This document shows, piece by piece, positions 51,799 to 63,336 of a stretch of DNA of 64,000 nucleotides. This stretch comes from Leptodactylus fallax. Taxonomy: Eukaryota > Chordata > Amphibia > Anura > Leptodactylidae. How positions within the stretch are numbered: the first letter of the stretch is position 1; every line of letters begins with the position of its first letter. The stretch is taken from assembly GCA_947044405.1 (NCBI GenBank), contig CAMRHE010000197.1, positions 3,100,001 through 3,164,000 on the forward strand. The letters are read 5' to 3'. A program made the translations under genes and the position numbers. The notes under the pieces were generated by a model. That model had not been told where the DNA came from, did not search any database, and saw only the letters and a program-made list of their open reading frames with translations.

Positions 51799-53115
51799 CA
51801 GGGGTCGGCAACCCCTGGCACGCGTGCCAAGAGTGGCACGCGAGGCTTATTTCCCTGGCACAGCAGCGGATTCCTCACCCAGCAGCTTCGATCGGACCAA
51901 ACATGACCGAAACGAAACTGCTATTATTATACTGTGGGGTCTCTTCAGACCCCTGAGTATAATAAGCGGAGACTCAGGAGAAGTAATGAAACATAAAAAA
52001 CAATGATACTCACCTTGCTCCCTGCGCTCCGCGGCGGCTCTGTGTTCTGCAGGCGCTTCTGACAGCTGACAGGGCCTCAGGGGTCACGTCTGCGTCTGGC
52101 CTCATTACTCATAATGATGCGACGTGACCCCAGAGACCCAATCAGTGGTCGCTGACTACAGGCAGAAGCGCCTGAAGAAAACAGAGCGGCTGCAGAGTGC
52201 AGAAAAAAAGTGAGTATCATTTTTTTTTTTATGTTTGTCACCTCTCTTGGTCCTGCACTTATTATACTCGGAGGGTCTGAAGAGAGCTTTGGAACATAAT
52301 ACCGTGTGCAGGTACCACTATGGGACATAATATCATGAGCAGGGACCGCTTTGTGACATAATAACGTGTACAGGGAACGCTATGTGACATAATACGGTGT
52401 GAAGGGGCCACTATGGGACATAATACCGTGTGCAGGGGCCACTATGTGACATAATACCGTGTGCAGGGGTCACTATGTGACATAATACTGTTTGCAGGGA
52501 CCACTATGGGACATAATACCGTGTGCAGGGGCCACTATGTGACATAATACTGTTTGCAGGGACCACTATGGGACATAATACCGTGTGCAGGGGCCACTAT
52601 GTGACATAATACGGTGTGCAGAGGCTGTTATGGGATATAATACCTTGTGCAGGGGCCGCTATGGGACATAATACCGTGTGCAGGGTCCGCTATGGGACAT
52701 TATTCCGTATAACGGTGTGTTTTCTGCATTAAGGATGTGTTTTTGCACAGAAAACACAGGCATTTTTTTTTTTTTTGTGCAAAAATGCACCATGTGAACG
52801 CAGTTTTACATTGAAGTAAAAGTTCCAGTGGCCTAAGACTATATCTGCATCCAGATATATAGTGTGTCACCACCCTGAGGGTTCTGCCATATGGTGCTCC
52901 TGGACACATTTACCACTAATAGGGGGCTGCACATGGACTTTCATTACTTCTAATCGGAAAGTACAGGTGCGTCCCAGGAAATAGCAATAAACGCATGTGT
53001 CCTAAAGCATCTGGTGGCAGCACTTCTGTGTTATGGTTTGTGGTATATAACTTTAGTTTAGGGGTCGTCAGACTTACAATTATTGACCGACACTCTGAGT
53101 ACCTCATCTTTGATT
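51799..53115. mobile_element. hAT-like non-autonomous element with minisatellite
   Basis: It starts CAGGGGTCGGCAACCCCTGG at 51799, a hAT-type tip. It contains a small hairpin (TGGCACGCGTGCCA, 51816-51829), a foldback with CTCTTCAGACCCCTGAG, arms ACATAAAAAACAATGATACT / GTGAGTATCATTTTTTTTTT (51980-52240), the minisatellite at 52284-52712, and, from about 52720 to 53115, the inverse of 17976-18330. The right tip is lost in AT-rich DNA. Confidence 0.55.
52284..52712. repeat. 31-bp minisatellite (GGGACATAATACCGTGTGCA type)
   Basis: About 13 tandem units of 31-32 bp: CAGGGGCCACTATGTGACAT then AATACCGTGTG. It is the inverse-orientation relative of 20282-20540. Confidence 0.9.
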
Positions 53116-54446
53116 TTTTAATTAAAATATAATAATTATATAAGATAATATAATATAATGTCATGTCTATCAACAGTGCTGAGACAGCATGCCGCTGCCA
53201 TCAATGCAGACACTCTAAAAGAGTGTGTCAGCATTGCAATCAATTTGCTAACGCTAGAACTCTAGGATCTTTTATTTCTTTATCAATGTACATATCGGAC
53301 CCCCTACCAGACTACTTGTCAGAAATGTGTAGGGCATAGGGTAAATTACAATGGGATTATAGTGTAACTGCAGCACCTTAGGGAGAGAATCTAACAGCGG
53401 TGCTCCTGGTCTGGCTGTCTGTATTTGGCAGGGAGATGCACTTTATGTTCTGAAGGTGCAGTATATATACAACAATACATGTATCTCATCTATGCAAAAT
53501 AGGGCTAGTCCTCTGGTTTATTACATTCAAATACTGATGGGTTTTTTTTAGATGTTTTGTTTATTTTAAGCTGTTTTGTACCTGTAGTCATTTTTTTTAA
53601 ATTTAATGTAGACAACCACTTTAAAGCACATGTTTACCTTTCAAAAAAGTTTAAGGAAATTTGTAGACATTGATGTGTTAAAGGAGATAGCATAACAGCA
53701 TATTATTATTAATTCATTTCTTAAAACTTCATTATCCCCATGATAACAGCATTTAATCCTATTAGAGAAGGGTATTAAGCTTTCTTGTATCTGGGTGTTT
53801 GAGTTTCTCAACTTATAGGATAGCAGAGATGGAAAAACAGAGACCAATAGCACCATGTGGACCCTGTCTGGCTCTAGTATGATTCAGCCAAACCCTTAAA
53901 GGACAAGTCACAGATACCACCAGGAATTTATCCCTACCCTAAATAACTTGCCCTTTTATTATCTTTCTGCACTCCTCTTACTCATTTTGCTGAGCTTTCA
54001 CTGGATCACCAGGGAACTATACAGAGTGACATAGATGGGTGTATTTATATAATGGCAAAAATTCCTGTAATTACAGAAATATGCCTGACTCTCTGTCACT
54101 TTGTATAGCTCCCTAATGACCTGGTTAAAGTCTGGAGAAATGTGTAGAAGTGCAAATAGATAATTACTGTACAAGTTAATTATGATAGGGATAGGTTTCT
54201 GCATGAGTGCTCCACTATAATACTGTATAGGTGAATCCTACTAGCACCAGGCACGGTCACTGATCTCTATACTGGATAGGGCAGCTACCCAATAAGCCAA
54301 GCAGTTCTAACATGCAGATACAGGAAAATGCTACTCTTACCATTGCCCAATACCCTTCCCTAATAGGTTTAAAGGTATTTTACATGATTTATATATTGAT
54401 GATCTACTGTATCCTTAGGATAAATCACCATTGCACACAGAAAGCT
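53116..54446. other. AT-rich stretch without recognisable feature
   Basis: About 1.3 kb of ordinary AT-rich sequence. No open frame over 75 codons matches anything I know, and no inverted ends are seen. Confidence 0.45.
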
Positions 54447-54776
54447 GGGCTGTGGAGTCAGTAGGCCAAACCACTGACTCCAACCACTCTATTTTTCCAC
54501 AGACCAACTCCAACTATTGTTCTGACTCCAACTCCTTCACCAAAGACTGACAGCCATGTTCAGACAGAAATAGTAAAGATCCTCTAATTCATTAAAAAGC
54601 TAGTGATTGAATTTATATGAAAGCAAATATGCATCTAATTATATAATTTTAAAAAATTTTAATATAATGAAAAATAATGAATCATTTTATTTTGAAGCTG
54701 AATTCGGAGTCAGTAACTTTTTTCCAATTCCAGGCAAAATGGGTCCTGATTCAAACTCCATGACTCTGCTGCCCTG
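54447..54776. mobile_element. hAT-like MITE, GGGCTGTGGAGTCAG ends
   Basis: Left GGGCTGTGGAGTCAGTAGGC, right CATGACTCTGCTGCCCTG, with repeated GACTCCAACT-type blocks just inside the left tip. 330 bp, AT-rich middle, no ORF. The GCTGTGGAGTCGG-type family is widespread in vertebrates. Confidence 0.6.
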
Positions 54777-55227
54777 ACAGAAAGTAGAGGGCAATATGCT
54801 TATTTAAGTCTTTCTCTTGCTCAAAAAAAAAAAACACACTTAACAGTGTCATGAAGAATGAATGTATAGAAGTACTAACCTAATCACTTGGGGTAAAATA
54901 AAACATCTTCCCCTTCTCTCTTTGTAGATGTCTATGAAATCCACTCATTCCGAACCAGGATGCCATGGAGATGTGCCAGGGTAGCTGCAACACTCCAGTG
55001 GGAAGATGGTTGCACAACTTCATTCAACTCTTTCTGCATCCTTAGGAAGCAGATACCACGGAATACAGTGGTGAAGGAGGAAGCCTTTAGCTTCCTGCTC
55101 CACCATTAAGGCTGCTACTAGTGTTCTCTGCAGCTCACTGCAGGCCTGCTGTGAGAAGTGGCGGAGAGCTTTAGAGAGTTATATGGGAACACGACTTAGT
55201 ATTATTTTTTATTATTTATTTGTATAT

Positions 55228-55750
55228 AACAACTACTGAGTGGGGCCACTGGAAAGCATTGTATAGCCAGCGGGGGCCCATAGAGAGCATTGTAAAGTGT
55301 GTGTGGGCAACTGAGAAGAATTATACTGTGTGTAAGGGCACTGGGGAGCATAATACTGTGTAATAGGCACTAGGGAACATTTTACTGTGTGGGGGCACTG
55401 AAGTGCATTATAATATCTATAGGGGCCACTAGGGACCATTATACTGTGTGTAGGGGCTACTAAGGAGCATTATAGTGTGTGGAACACTAAAAAAGCGCAG
55501 CACTGTGTGCGTATTATACTGTGTGTAGGGGCCACTGGGGATCATTATACTGTGTGTAGGGGCCATTGGGAAGCATTATACTTTGTGTTGGGCAGCCACT
55601 GCGGAGCATTATACTGTGTCGAGCCACTGAGGACCTTTGTAATGTGTATTTGGGCCACTAGGGAGCATTATATTGTGTGTGGGGGGGGGCCACTGGGGAC
55701 CATTATACTGTCTATAGGGTCCACTGGAGAACATCATACTGTGTCAAGGA
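55228..55750. repeat. 30-bp minisatellite (CATTATACTGTGTGTAGGGG type)
   Basis: About 16 units, roughly GGGAGCATTATACTGTGTGT then AGGGGCCACTG, more diverged than the array at 52284-52712 but clearly related. Confidence 0.85.
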
Positions 55751-56537
55751 CGCTAAGCAATGGTGAATTTACTGTGGGTGATAGTAAAAAGTAAATTTTA
55801 ATATGTGCTGGGTGGGGGTAGTTGGGGGGTATAGGATGCATTCACACTGTTTAGTTGTGGTGTGGCTACAACTACATAAAAACTGCATTGGATGTTATAC
55901 TAGAAAATTAATCCCACTATAGCAGATACTTGCTCTCATTTTGACAAGGTTTGGTCTCCTTGGATTAACCAGTCATGCACTCCAGACCTCTCATATAGCC
56001 TACAATTATGATCCCCTGACCAGCCACTATAAGTTTCCTATTTTACCCTGACTATATTATTAGTAGCAGTGCACTCCATCTCCCCCATTTTTCTCTCCAT
56101 TGGTCTCCCCTCCTTTTTCTCTAGTTTTTGAACTAGTTGTTTCGGTTCATTTTTTCTTTACTTGTGGTTATTATATGTGTGAAAATTATTCTGTTGTGGG
56201 TTAATAGGACTACACCTATGAAGACGTTACTCATTGTGTTACTGTCTTAATTATTATCAATGTTATCATTTTGATATTTCTCTTGTTCATCCTACTGATG
56301 TTATATGATTGCTAAATCAATTCACCTTTTGTTACATTTAATAAATACCTTTGAAACTAAAAACTACATTGGGAGAAAAAACACTGCAGTTTGGTTGTGG
56401 TTTTAGTGTGGTTTTCTAATTTTACAAATTAAACAACTTAATTTAACATGTTTCACCTGTAAATTCAAAAACTGCACTAAAATCCAAATACAAACTGTGA
56501 AAAGTTGGGAAAGTCTGGTATAATCTGATATTGTACC
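55751..56537. other. Spacer; possible retroelement 3' tail
   Basis: No gene. AATAAATACCTTTGAAACTAAAAA near 56340 could be an old poly-A-like tail of a non-LTR element, but I cannot identify coding sequence before it. Confidence 0.3.
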
Positions 56538-56539
56538 TA

Positions 56540-58176
56540 CAGTGGGTGCGGAAAGTATTCAGACCCCTTTAAATTTTCACTCTTTGTTTCATTGCATCCA
56601 TTTGCTAAAAGCAAAAAAGTTCATTTTATTTCTCATTATTGTACACTCAGCACCCCATCTAGACAGAAAAAAAAACTGAATGTAGATATTTTTGCAAATT
56701 TATTAAAAAAGAAAAACTGAAATATCACATGGTCATAAGTATTCAGCCCCTTTGCTCAGTATGGAGTAGAAGCCCCTACTCCAGTCATAGTACAGTCATG
56801 AGTCTTCTTGGGAATGATGCAACAAGTATTTCACATCTGGATTTGGCGATCCTCTGCCATTCTTCCTTGCAGATCCTCTCCAGTTCCATCAGGTTGGATG
56901 GTGAACGTTGGTGGACAGCCATTTTCAGGTCTCTCTAGAGATGCTCAATTGGGTTGAGGTCAGGGCTCTGGCTGGGCCAGTCAAGAATGGTCACAGAGTT
57001 GTTCCAAAGCCACTCCTTTGTTATTTTAGCTGTGTGCTTAGGGTCATTGTCTTGTTGGAAGGTGAACCTTCGGCCCAGTCTGAGGTCCAGAGCACTCTGG
57101 AAGAGGTTTTCTCCCAGGATATCTCTGTACTTGGCCGCATTCATCTTTCCTTCAATTGTAACCAGTCGTCCTGTCCCTGCAGCTGAAAAACACCCCCATA
57201 GCATGATGCTGCCACCACCATGGTTCACTGTTGGGATTGTATTGGGCAGGTGATGAGCAGTGCCTGGTTTTCTCCACACATACTGCTTAGAATTAACGCC
57301 AAAAAGTTCAATCTTTGTCTCATCAGACCAGAGAATCTTATTTCTCATAGTCTGGGAGTCCTTCATGTGTTTTTTGGCAATACTCTGCGGGATTTCATAT
57401 GTCTTGCACTGAGGGGAGGCTTCCTTTGGGCCAGTCTGCCATAAAGCCATGAATGGTGGAGGGCTGCAGTGATAGTTGACTTTGTGGAACTTTCTCCCAT
57501 CTCCCTACTGCATCTCTGGAGCTCAGCCACAGTGATCTTTGGGTTCTTCTTTACCTCTCTCACCAAGGCTCTTCTCCCATGATTGCTCAGTTTGTCTGGA
57601 CGGCCAGGTGTAGGAAGAGTTCTGGTCATCCCAAACTTCTTCCATTTAAGGATTATGGAGGCCACTGTGCTCTTAGGAACCTTGAGTGCTGCAGAAATTC
57701 TTTTGTAACCTTGGCCAGATCTGTGCATTGCCACAATTCTGTCTCTGAGCTCCTTGGGCAGTTCCTTTGACCTCATGATTCTCATTTGCTCTGACATGCA
57801 CTGTGAGCTGTGAGGTCTTATATAGACAGGTGTGTGCCTTTCCTAATCAAGTCCAATCAGTTTAATTAAACTCAGCTGGACTCCAATGAAGGAGTAGAAC
57901 CATCTCAAGGAGGATCAGAAGGAAATGGACATCATGTGAGTTAAATATGAGTGTCACAGCAAAGGGTCTAAATACTTATGACCATGTGATATTTCAGTTT
58001 TTCTTTGTTAATAAATTTGCAAAACTATCTACATTTCTGGGTTTTTTTCTGTCAAGATGAGGTGCTGAGTGTATGTTAATGAGAAATAAAATGAACTTTT
58101 TTGCTTTTAGCAAATGGCTGCAATGAAACAAAGAGTGAAAAATTTAAAGGGGTCTGAATACTTTCCGTACCCACTG
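56540..58176 (-). mobile_element. Tc1-like transposon (Tc1-C), complete ends
   Basis: 1637 bp between TA dinucleotides (56538-56539, 58177-58178). The tips are CAGTGGGTGCGGAAAGTATT and the inverse ending TTTCCGTACCCACTG. Each arm is over 100 bp (AAGCAAAAAAGTTCATTTTA and TAAAATGAACTTTTTTGCTT are visible). This is a different Tc1 subfamily from A/B and D. Confidence 0.93.
56750..57797 (-). pseudogene. Tc1-C transposase, frameshift and stop
   Basis: The start is MSEQMRIMRSKELPKELRDR at 57797. DNA-binding helices (GQGYKRISAALKVPKSTVAS), a GRPDKLSNHGRR linker and [10 protein letters not shown] follow, after which the frame shifts near 57385-57395. The catalytic part resumes in another frame: [27 protein letters not shown] and [10 protein letters not shown], then TAG (56933-56935) where a Trp codon is expected in this family. 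The C-terminal segment continues beyond the stop to about 56750. Non-functional. Confidence 0.92.
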
Positions 58177-58178
58177 TA

Positions 58179-59383
58179 CATGAGCTGCAGTGAGATTTAG
58201 GAGAGATTTTCAGAGTGCATACCAGTTTTTAGAAGACAGGGAAAAGAGCCTGATGAGGGGAGAAAGAAACTTTCTTTTTTTTGCAAAGTTTGTTGAAAAT
58301 TTAGTGACCATTTCAGTTTTAGCTCTGCAGATTACAGCAGTAGACTGTATATATCAGTATAATAGATCAGTATAAGCAAAACCCAACATGTACTGTGGCC
58401 TACTGCTCCTGGGACAACCAACCTGTCCTGCCTGCAGAACTAAAGATTATGGAAGCCCAGAGCACCATTAGCTACCTGCATTATGCGCATAGGTCACACA
58501 GATGAATATGATTTCTTTTTTTCTTTATGGACACAAATTGGACACTGAAAGAGGTAAGGGTTATCAATTCTGAGTGCGGATAAAAGAGGGAACATTATTA
58601 TTATTAATGAGCAGAGGCGCAAAGGGGACATTATTACTGAGTGAGGGAACTAAATAGACACATAAAAGAGGACTTTTTTACCACTAGAGGAATAAAAGGA
58701 GGCATTGTTACTATTAGGAGGCACGAAGAGGAGTTCAGGAGCACTATTATTCTATGGGGCACTAGAAATAGCACTTACTATGTGGGGTCTAAAGGGGACA
58801 CTGCTGACTGGGAGAATGTAATTTATTGTGTGTGGTTTATAGCGGGCACAAAAGGGGGTAGTATTACTGCAGGGCTTAAAGCTACTATGTGGGACACTAT
58901 GAATGGCATTTTGTGTAGAAGGTATGAATAGGTGTATAGTGCCCTGAAAAAACATGGAGCCAAAGATGTCTGTGTATCAAGTTCTACAAGACAAGATGTT
59001 GTCAGAAGAAGTCATCATGGAGGTCTGGATCAGATAAAAAAAGGAAAGGGAAACTGAATTACTATAATTAGAGATGTTACAGGTAAGTCACTGGATTTAA
59101 ATTTACTGTAATCAGTTATACGAGCACCTGTGCAAAACTAGTATCTACCGCCATATGATCACTGTATTATGGTAATATTGGTCTTTGTATAGTATGTTTC
59201 ATTCCATATGGTGATGATACTTAACCCCTTCCTGTAGCAAACATTTTTTGATTTTCATTTTTGACTCCCCGCCTTTCAAACCCATACCACTGCATGAGGG
59301 CTTAATGTTTGCGGGACAAATTGTACTTCCTAATGGTACTAATTAATATTCCATATGATGTACTGGGAAGCTGGAAAAACTAC
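58179..59383. other. Repeat debris, weak minisatellite
   Basis: At about 58600-58940 there are loosely periodic blocks such as GGGGACATTATTACTGAG and GGGGCACTAGAAATAGCAC, distantly like the 31-bp minisatellite. From about 59220, TAACCCCTTCCTG begins a low-complexity AT-rich repeat that is split by the solo LTR. No gene. Confidence 0.4.
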
Positions 59384-60055
59384 TGTAACATCTCTGCCTG
59401 TTCAGGTCTCTGCGCCACCCTGCGCTCGCATGCTGCGGCGAAGGAGGCGTGTTCAGTTTGATGCTTTGCTTAAGGTTCTTGTTGCTCAGTCTGAACACTG
59501 TCCTAGCACTACTACTTTGTAATTGAATTTCAGCCACACCTGTCTCCTGCACCTACTTTCTTTCTGCTCCTCAAATAGTTAATCTTAGCCTTAACTGTGT
59601 GATTGACAGCCTATCGTCCTATCAAGTCTGGGATGGGTTCTTCCTTCCTATTTATTGTTTGCTCACATCTACATTTGCGCATGCTATTGCCTCGTGCGTA
59701 CTGGCTATTACTCTTGCTGTTTAATTACTTGTATTCTTATTCCTGACCTCTGGCTTTGACTTTGACTATTGTCTTGGATTGTGATTTTGTACTGCATTGC
59801 TCGACTGTTACCGACCCCTTAGCTAGCTGACCTCCATTTCTTGTTGTTTGTCCTGTCTGTGTTCTGTGTTGTCACTTATATTAAGAAGGGATTGTCGACC
59901 AGTTGCTGGCTGTCGCCTAGGACAGATCAGGCAAGTTAGCCAGGGACAGTGGGGGTGGGGGGAGTTCAGCTTAGGGATCACTGTCTTGTTGTGCCCCTTC
60001 CCCCAGGGTTTACCAGCAGCTGCTGGGGAATCGCTCCTCTAGCAATTCCCTTACA
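59384..60055 (+). mobile_element. Solo LTR, family S1 copy 3
   Basis: 672 bp, TGTAACATCTCTGCC to GCAATTCCCTTACA; same family as 13732-14386 and 29205-29858. The flanks are ACTAC (59379-59383) and ACTGC (60056-60060), a duplication with one mismatch. It is closest by eye to copy 2 (shared TCTGGCTTTGACTTTGAC and CCTGCACCTACTTTC-type differences), but I did not align them. Confidence 0.88.
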
Positions 60056-61280
60056 ACTGCTTTCCTGTGACCGGCTTTGTTTTCACAGAGTTCATTTTAC
60101 AGCCAAAATTACATGTCGCCTGTATTCTGCAGGCAATACGATTCTGAGGATACCAAATTTGTATAGTTTTATTTATGTTTTAACCCCTTAAGTCTAAAAC
60201 TTTGTAAAAAACAAAAATAAAAAATTTCTTGGAGTCACAATTTTCGGACACTTGTAATTTGTTTATATTTCTGTGTACGGGGATTCATAAGGCATCATTT
60301 TTGTCAGGCCAGATGTACTTTTTAGTTATATCATTTTGGAGAATGTCTATTGCTTTGATCACATTTTATCCACATTTTTATGGGAGGAGAAACCGCAAAA
60401 AAAAAAAAAAAAAAAAAAAAAGCAGTTCAGCGCTTTTGATTTTTTTCTCTCCCCTAAGGCGTTCACCATATGGGAAAAAATATTTTTAGAAGTTTGTAGA
60501 CCAGGCATTTTTGTACACAAGGACACCTAATGTGTTTGTGTTCCACTTTAAGTACTTTCATATGTGTTCTAGGTAAAGGGGTGATTTAAATTTTTTTTTT
60601 ACTTTTTTAAAAAAATGTTGAACTTCTTTTTTTAAGATCCTGTTCTGGGTGCCAGCAACCCACTATAAAATGGCAGCTTGGTCAGCGGTGACCAAGACAC
60701 TGGGGGGTTAATGCTTGCGATCAGTTGGGATTTCTGTCACTTCTCCACCATATAATACAGCATTCTGGGATTGGCTGAAGGTCCCATGTTAAACTCTCAT
60801 GTTGCAGAGAGGAATGGTGGGTACATCCTATGGACTGAGCCAGTAACAGGAGTAAATAAGCCACAGCCTGGAGAGTCAGGAACAGCACAGTATGAACAAA
60901 AGATATGTCAGCGGCTAAATATGTACACCATCCCAGTGGTCACTGCTAAACTGTTTTATATTTTATTTTGCATTGTTTTATATTTTTCTTGTGCCACTGT
61001 GCTGTGTTATTTCCCCTTTTTTTTGGAGCAATCCACTGTGGTGTCGTACACCTCTCCTTTACAGGGAAACTTGGTCCATCTGAACTAATGGCTGGCTGGG
61101 GTAATGGGAGGAGACTTAGAGTCTTCAGAAAGGAGAAGAAGTTAGTCTAGCTGAGCCTTCTGTGCAGAACAGAACTATGTTGAGAGACAGTCCAGTACAG
61201 CCCCAAATGAAAAACTGGTACCATTGTCATACACCACAATTGCTGTAGCCTTAAGACATGTAAGATGTGCTGTTAGCCCC
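60056..61280. other. AT-rich repeat region without genes
   Basis: Holds poly-A at 60397-60421 and T-rich stretches near 60590-60635. No supported ORF. Confidence 0.4.
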
Positions 61281-61860
61281 CCTCAGAGTGAAGAGAAGGG
61301 CCAAAGTGGAGGAGAAGTTGAGGTTTCACAGAGCCCCACAGCCTGGACCCTGCAGGACACAAGTAGATAGGAATCCTTGGGACTTACTCACATCAGCCCC
61401 CATATACATAGTGGGAGAGTCAGAGCATGGTATTACCAGAGTGGAGATAAAAATGTAACATCTATTTATGGGCAGATCCTTGTTGTGGAAGAACTGTTAC
61501 CAAGTCCACTAGATTTACAGTGGAACTTCTACTACCATCACCATGAGTGAACTTGTATTGGTTATCTGTTGCCTCAGTAAAGTTTGATCATTTGTTCAAC
61601 TGCACTACTGCCTCCTGAATCATTCATGTGCATACCATCAGAGACCTTCAGACCACCATCATGAGCCTCAGAAGAGGAGAGGGCTCCTCTCAACTGAAAG
61701 TGCCCTGGGGGAAGTATTACCACAATCAGGTACATCGCAGGTCCCATCAACCTTGCCCCCACATGGGAGGTGGACTGGAAGAGTCAGCTGAGTGGATTGG
61801 CCTACTGTTGACAACACCAAAACTACTCCCATCCTCCAGTTCCCTCCATTAAGTTGTATG
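61281..61860. other. Possible LTR-like segment
   Basis: CTCAGTAAAGTTTGATCATT then GTTCAACTGCACTACTGCCT around 61570-61620 resembles the poly-A/R-U5 part of an LTR and the 33770 region. Neither end nor target duplication could be fixed. Confidence 0.25.
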
Positions 61861-61997
61861 CAGCATATTCCGCTCACCAGTACTATACTATGTGATAGTA
61901 TAATGTGGCTATGGTCTGACGGTATTACAGTATTTGACCCTTATATACAAATATTGTTAATATTGGTCTTAGTAAAGTAGGTTTTATTTTTATATGA

Positions 61998-62245
61998 TAA
62001 TATGTATGTAAACATCCAAACAAAGAGGGTGCCAGTCCAGGGTATAGGCTAAACCCCAAAATATTCAAACAAATTAGAATAGGCAAATAGTAAAAAAGAT
62101 CTTTATTGCCCCATACAAGCAACGTTTCAACTTGAGATTTTTACAAGTGCATGTATTGAGCTGAAACATTGCTTGTATGATGCAATAAAACCTTATATTT
62201 TTTTACTATTCACTTGTGGAGTTCCGTCTAATTTGTTTGGTAATA
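61998..62245. repeat. Foldback near CAAGCAACGTTTCAACTTGAG
   Basis: CAAATTAGAATAGGCAAATA plus GTAAAAAAGATCTTTATTGC and CATACAAGCAACGTTTCAAC are inverted in GCTGAAACATTGCTTGTATG, GCAATAAAACCTTATATTTT and TTTACTATTCACTTGTGGAG. The arms are about 95 bp and imperfect. A dispersed repeat tail, type uncertain. Confidence 0.6.
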
Positions 62246-62597
62246 TGTATGATGATGATGATAATATAATATTATAGTATAGTGGTATTAAATGGTGACT
62301 TTATTTTGGAGCTGGCCCTGAGTATAAGAAATGCAATGTATCTACAGTTTTATAGGCAAACAGCTGATTTTTACCAAGGGATGTCACAGCTAGCTATGCT
62401 TTTTTTCCTACAGAAGCCTCTGCTGAAGAACTGTAATATTACATGCAGGCCATGTAATAAAAGGAGGGCTTCAGTCCACCAGAATATTCTGGCTCATAGA
62501 GACTGAACAAAGGACACTCTTCTATGATGTCCATATGCCCTTATACGCATACGGACAGTGGTTGTCTTTGTGGGGATTTCCCCACACAGCACAGCTC

Positions 62598-62730
62598 AAA
62601 CCAGGGGTGGATTGGGACCTATAAGTGGCCCTGGAAAAAAATGTAAAAGTGTCCCCATTTTAAAGGCGGGCTCAATGCAAGTAGACAGAGTCAATATAAG
62701 TAGGCAGGGCCAGCACAAGGAGCTCCTCCA
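62598..62730. mobile_element. hAT-like left tip, CAGGGGTGGATTGGGACC
   Basis: CCAGGGGTGGATTGGGACCT, then ATAAGTGGCCCTGGAAAAAA. This is the common hAT-type tip; the opposite end was not found before the LTR at 62881. Confidence 0.4.
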
Positions 62731-62880
62731 TGTAAAGCAGTCCTAAAGTAAAGTGTAAAGTAATTTTGCACAGGGCTGCTTTGCATGCAAGCAGAGGCAG
62801 CAGCCCTATGTAAGTTACCATGTCAGACTGAAACTGTAACTTACGCAGGACTGTTCCCTCTCACTCCATGTAAAGCAGAT

Positions 62881-63336
62881 TGTAACGATGCTAGTTATCA
62901 GATCTGTAGTCCAATTGGTGAGGCTAACAGTACAGTACTTAAATAGTAAGAGATGCAGAAATAGTACCTCAGGAGTAGAAGTAACCGTGATCAGACGTAT
63001 GCAGAGTTCTGTACACAGGAGCAGTAGATCAGCCCTAGTCAGACGTATGCAGAGTTCAGTACACGGGAGCAGTAGATCAATCATAGTCAGACGTATACAG
63101 AGTTTGGTACACAGGAGCAGTAGATCAATCGTAGTCAGACATATGCAGAGTTTGGTACACAGGAGCAGTAGATCAATCGTAGTCAGACGTATGCAGGGTT
63201 CGGTACACAGGAGCAGTAGAGTAATGGTGAGGATCAGGGCAAACAGGAAGCAGATAGCCAGAATAATCAGGCACAAGATGGAGTAAGCTGTGGGTTTATA
63301 TAGGGATTGATATACTGTGATTGGCCACAGAGCAGG
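62881..63336 (-). mobile_element. Truncated solo LTR of the Gypsy-1 family
   Basis: Plus strand TGTAACGATGCTAGTTATCA onward, matching the Gypsy-1 LTRs (25572 and 30785) up to GGCCACAGAGCAGGT at about 63336, where similarity stops; about 100-130 bases of the LTR are missing. It carries five copies of the GTCAGACGTATGCAGAGTT unit (about 62992-63215). Confidence 0.88.

Noticed and set aside
62098..62200. GAAACATTGC / GAAACGTTGC motifs resembling the hammerhead ribozyme of Penelope-like elements
   Set aside because: The conserved CTGATGA core half is missing, so no hammerhead fold can be supported.
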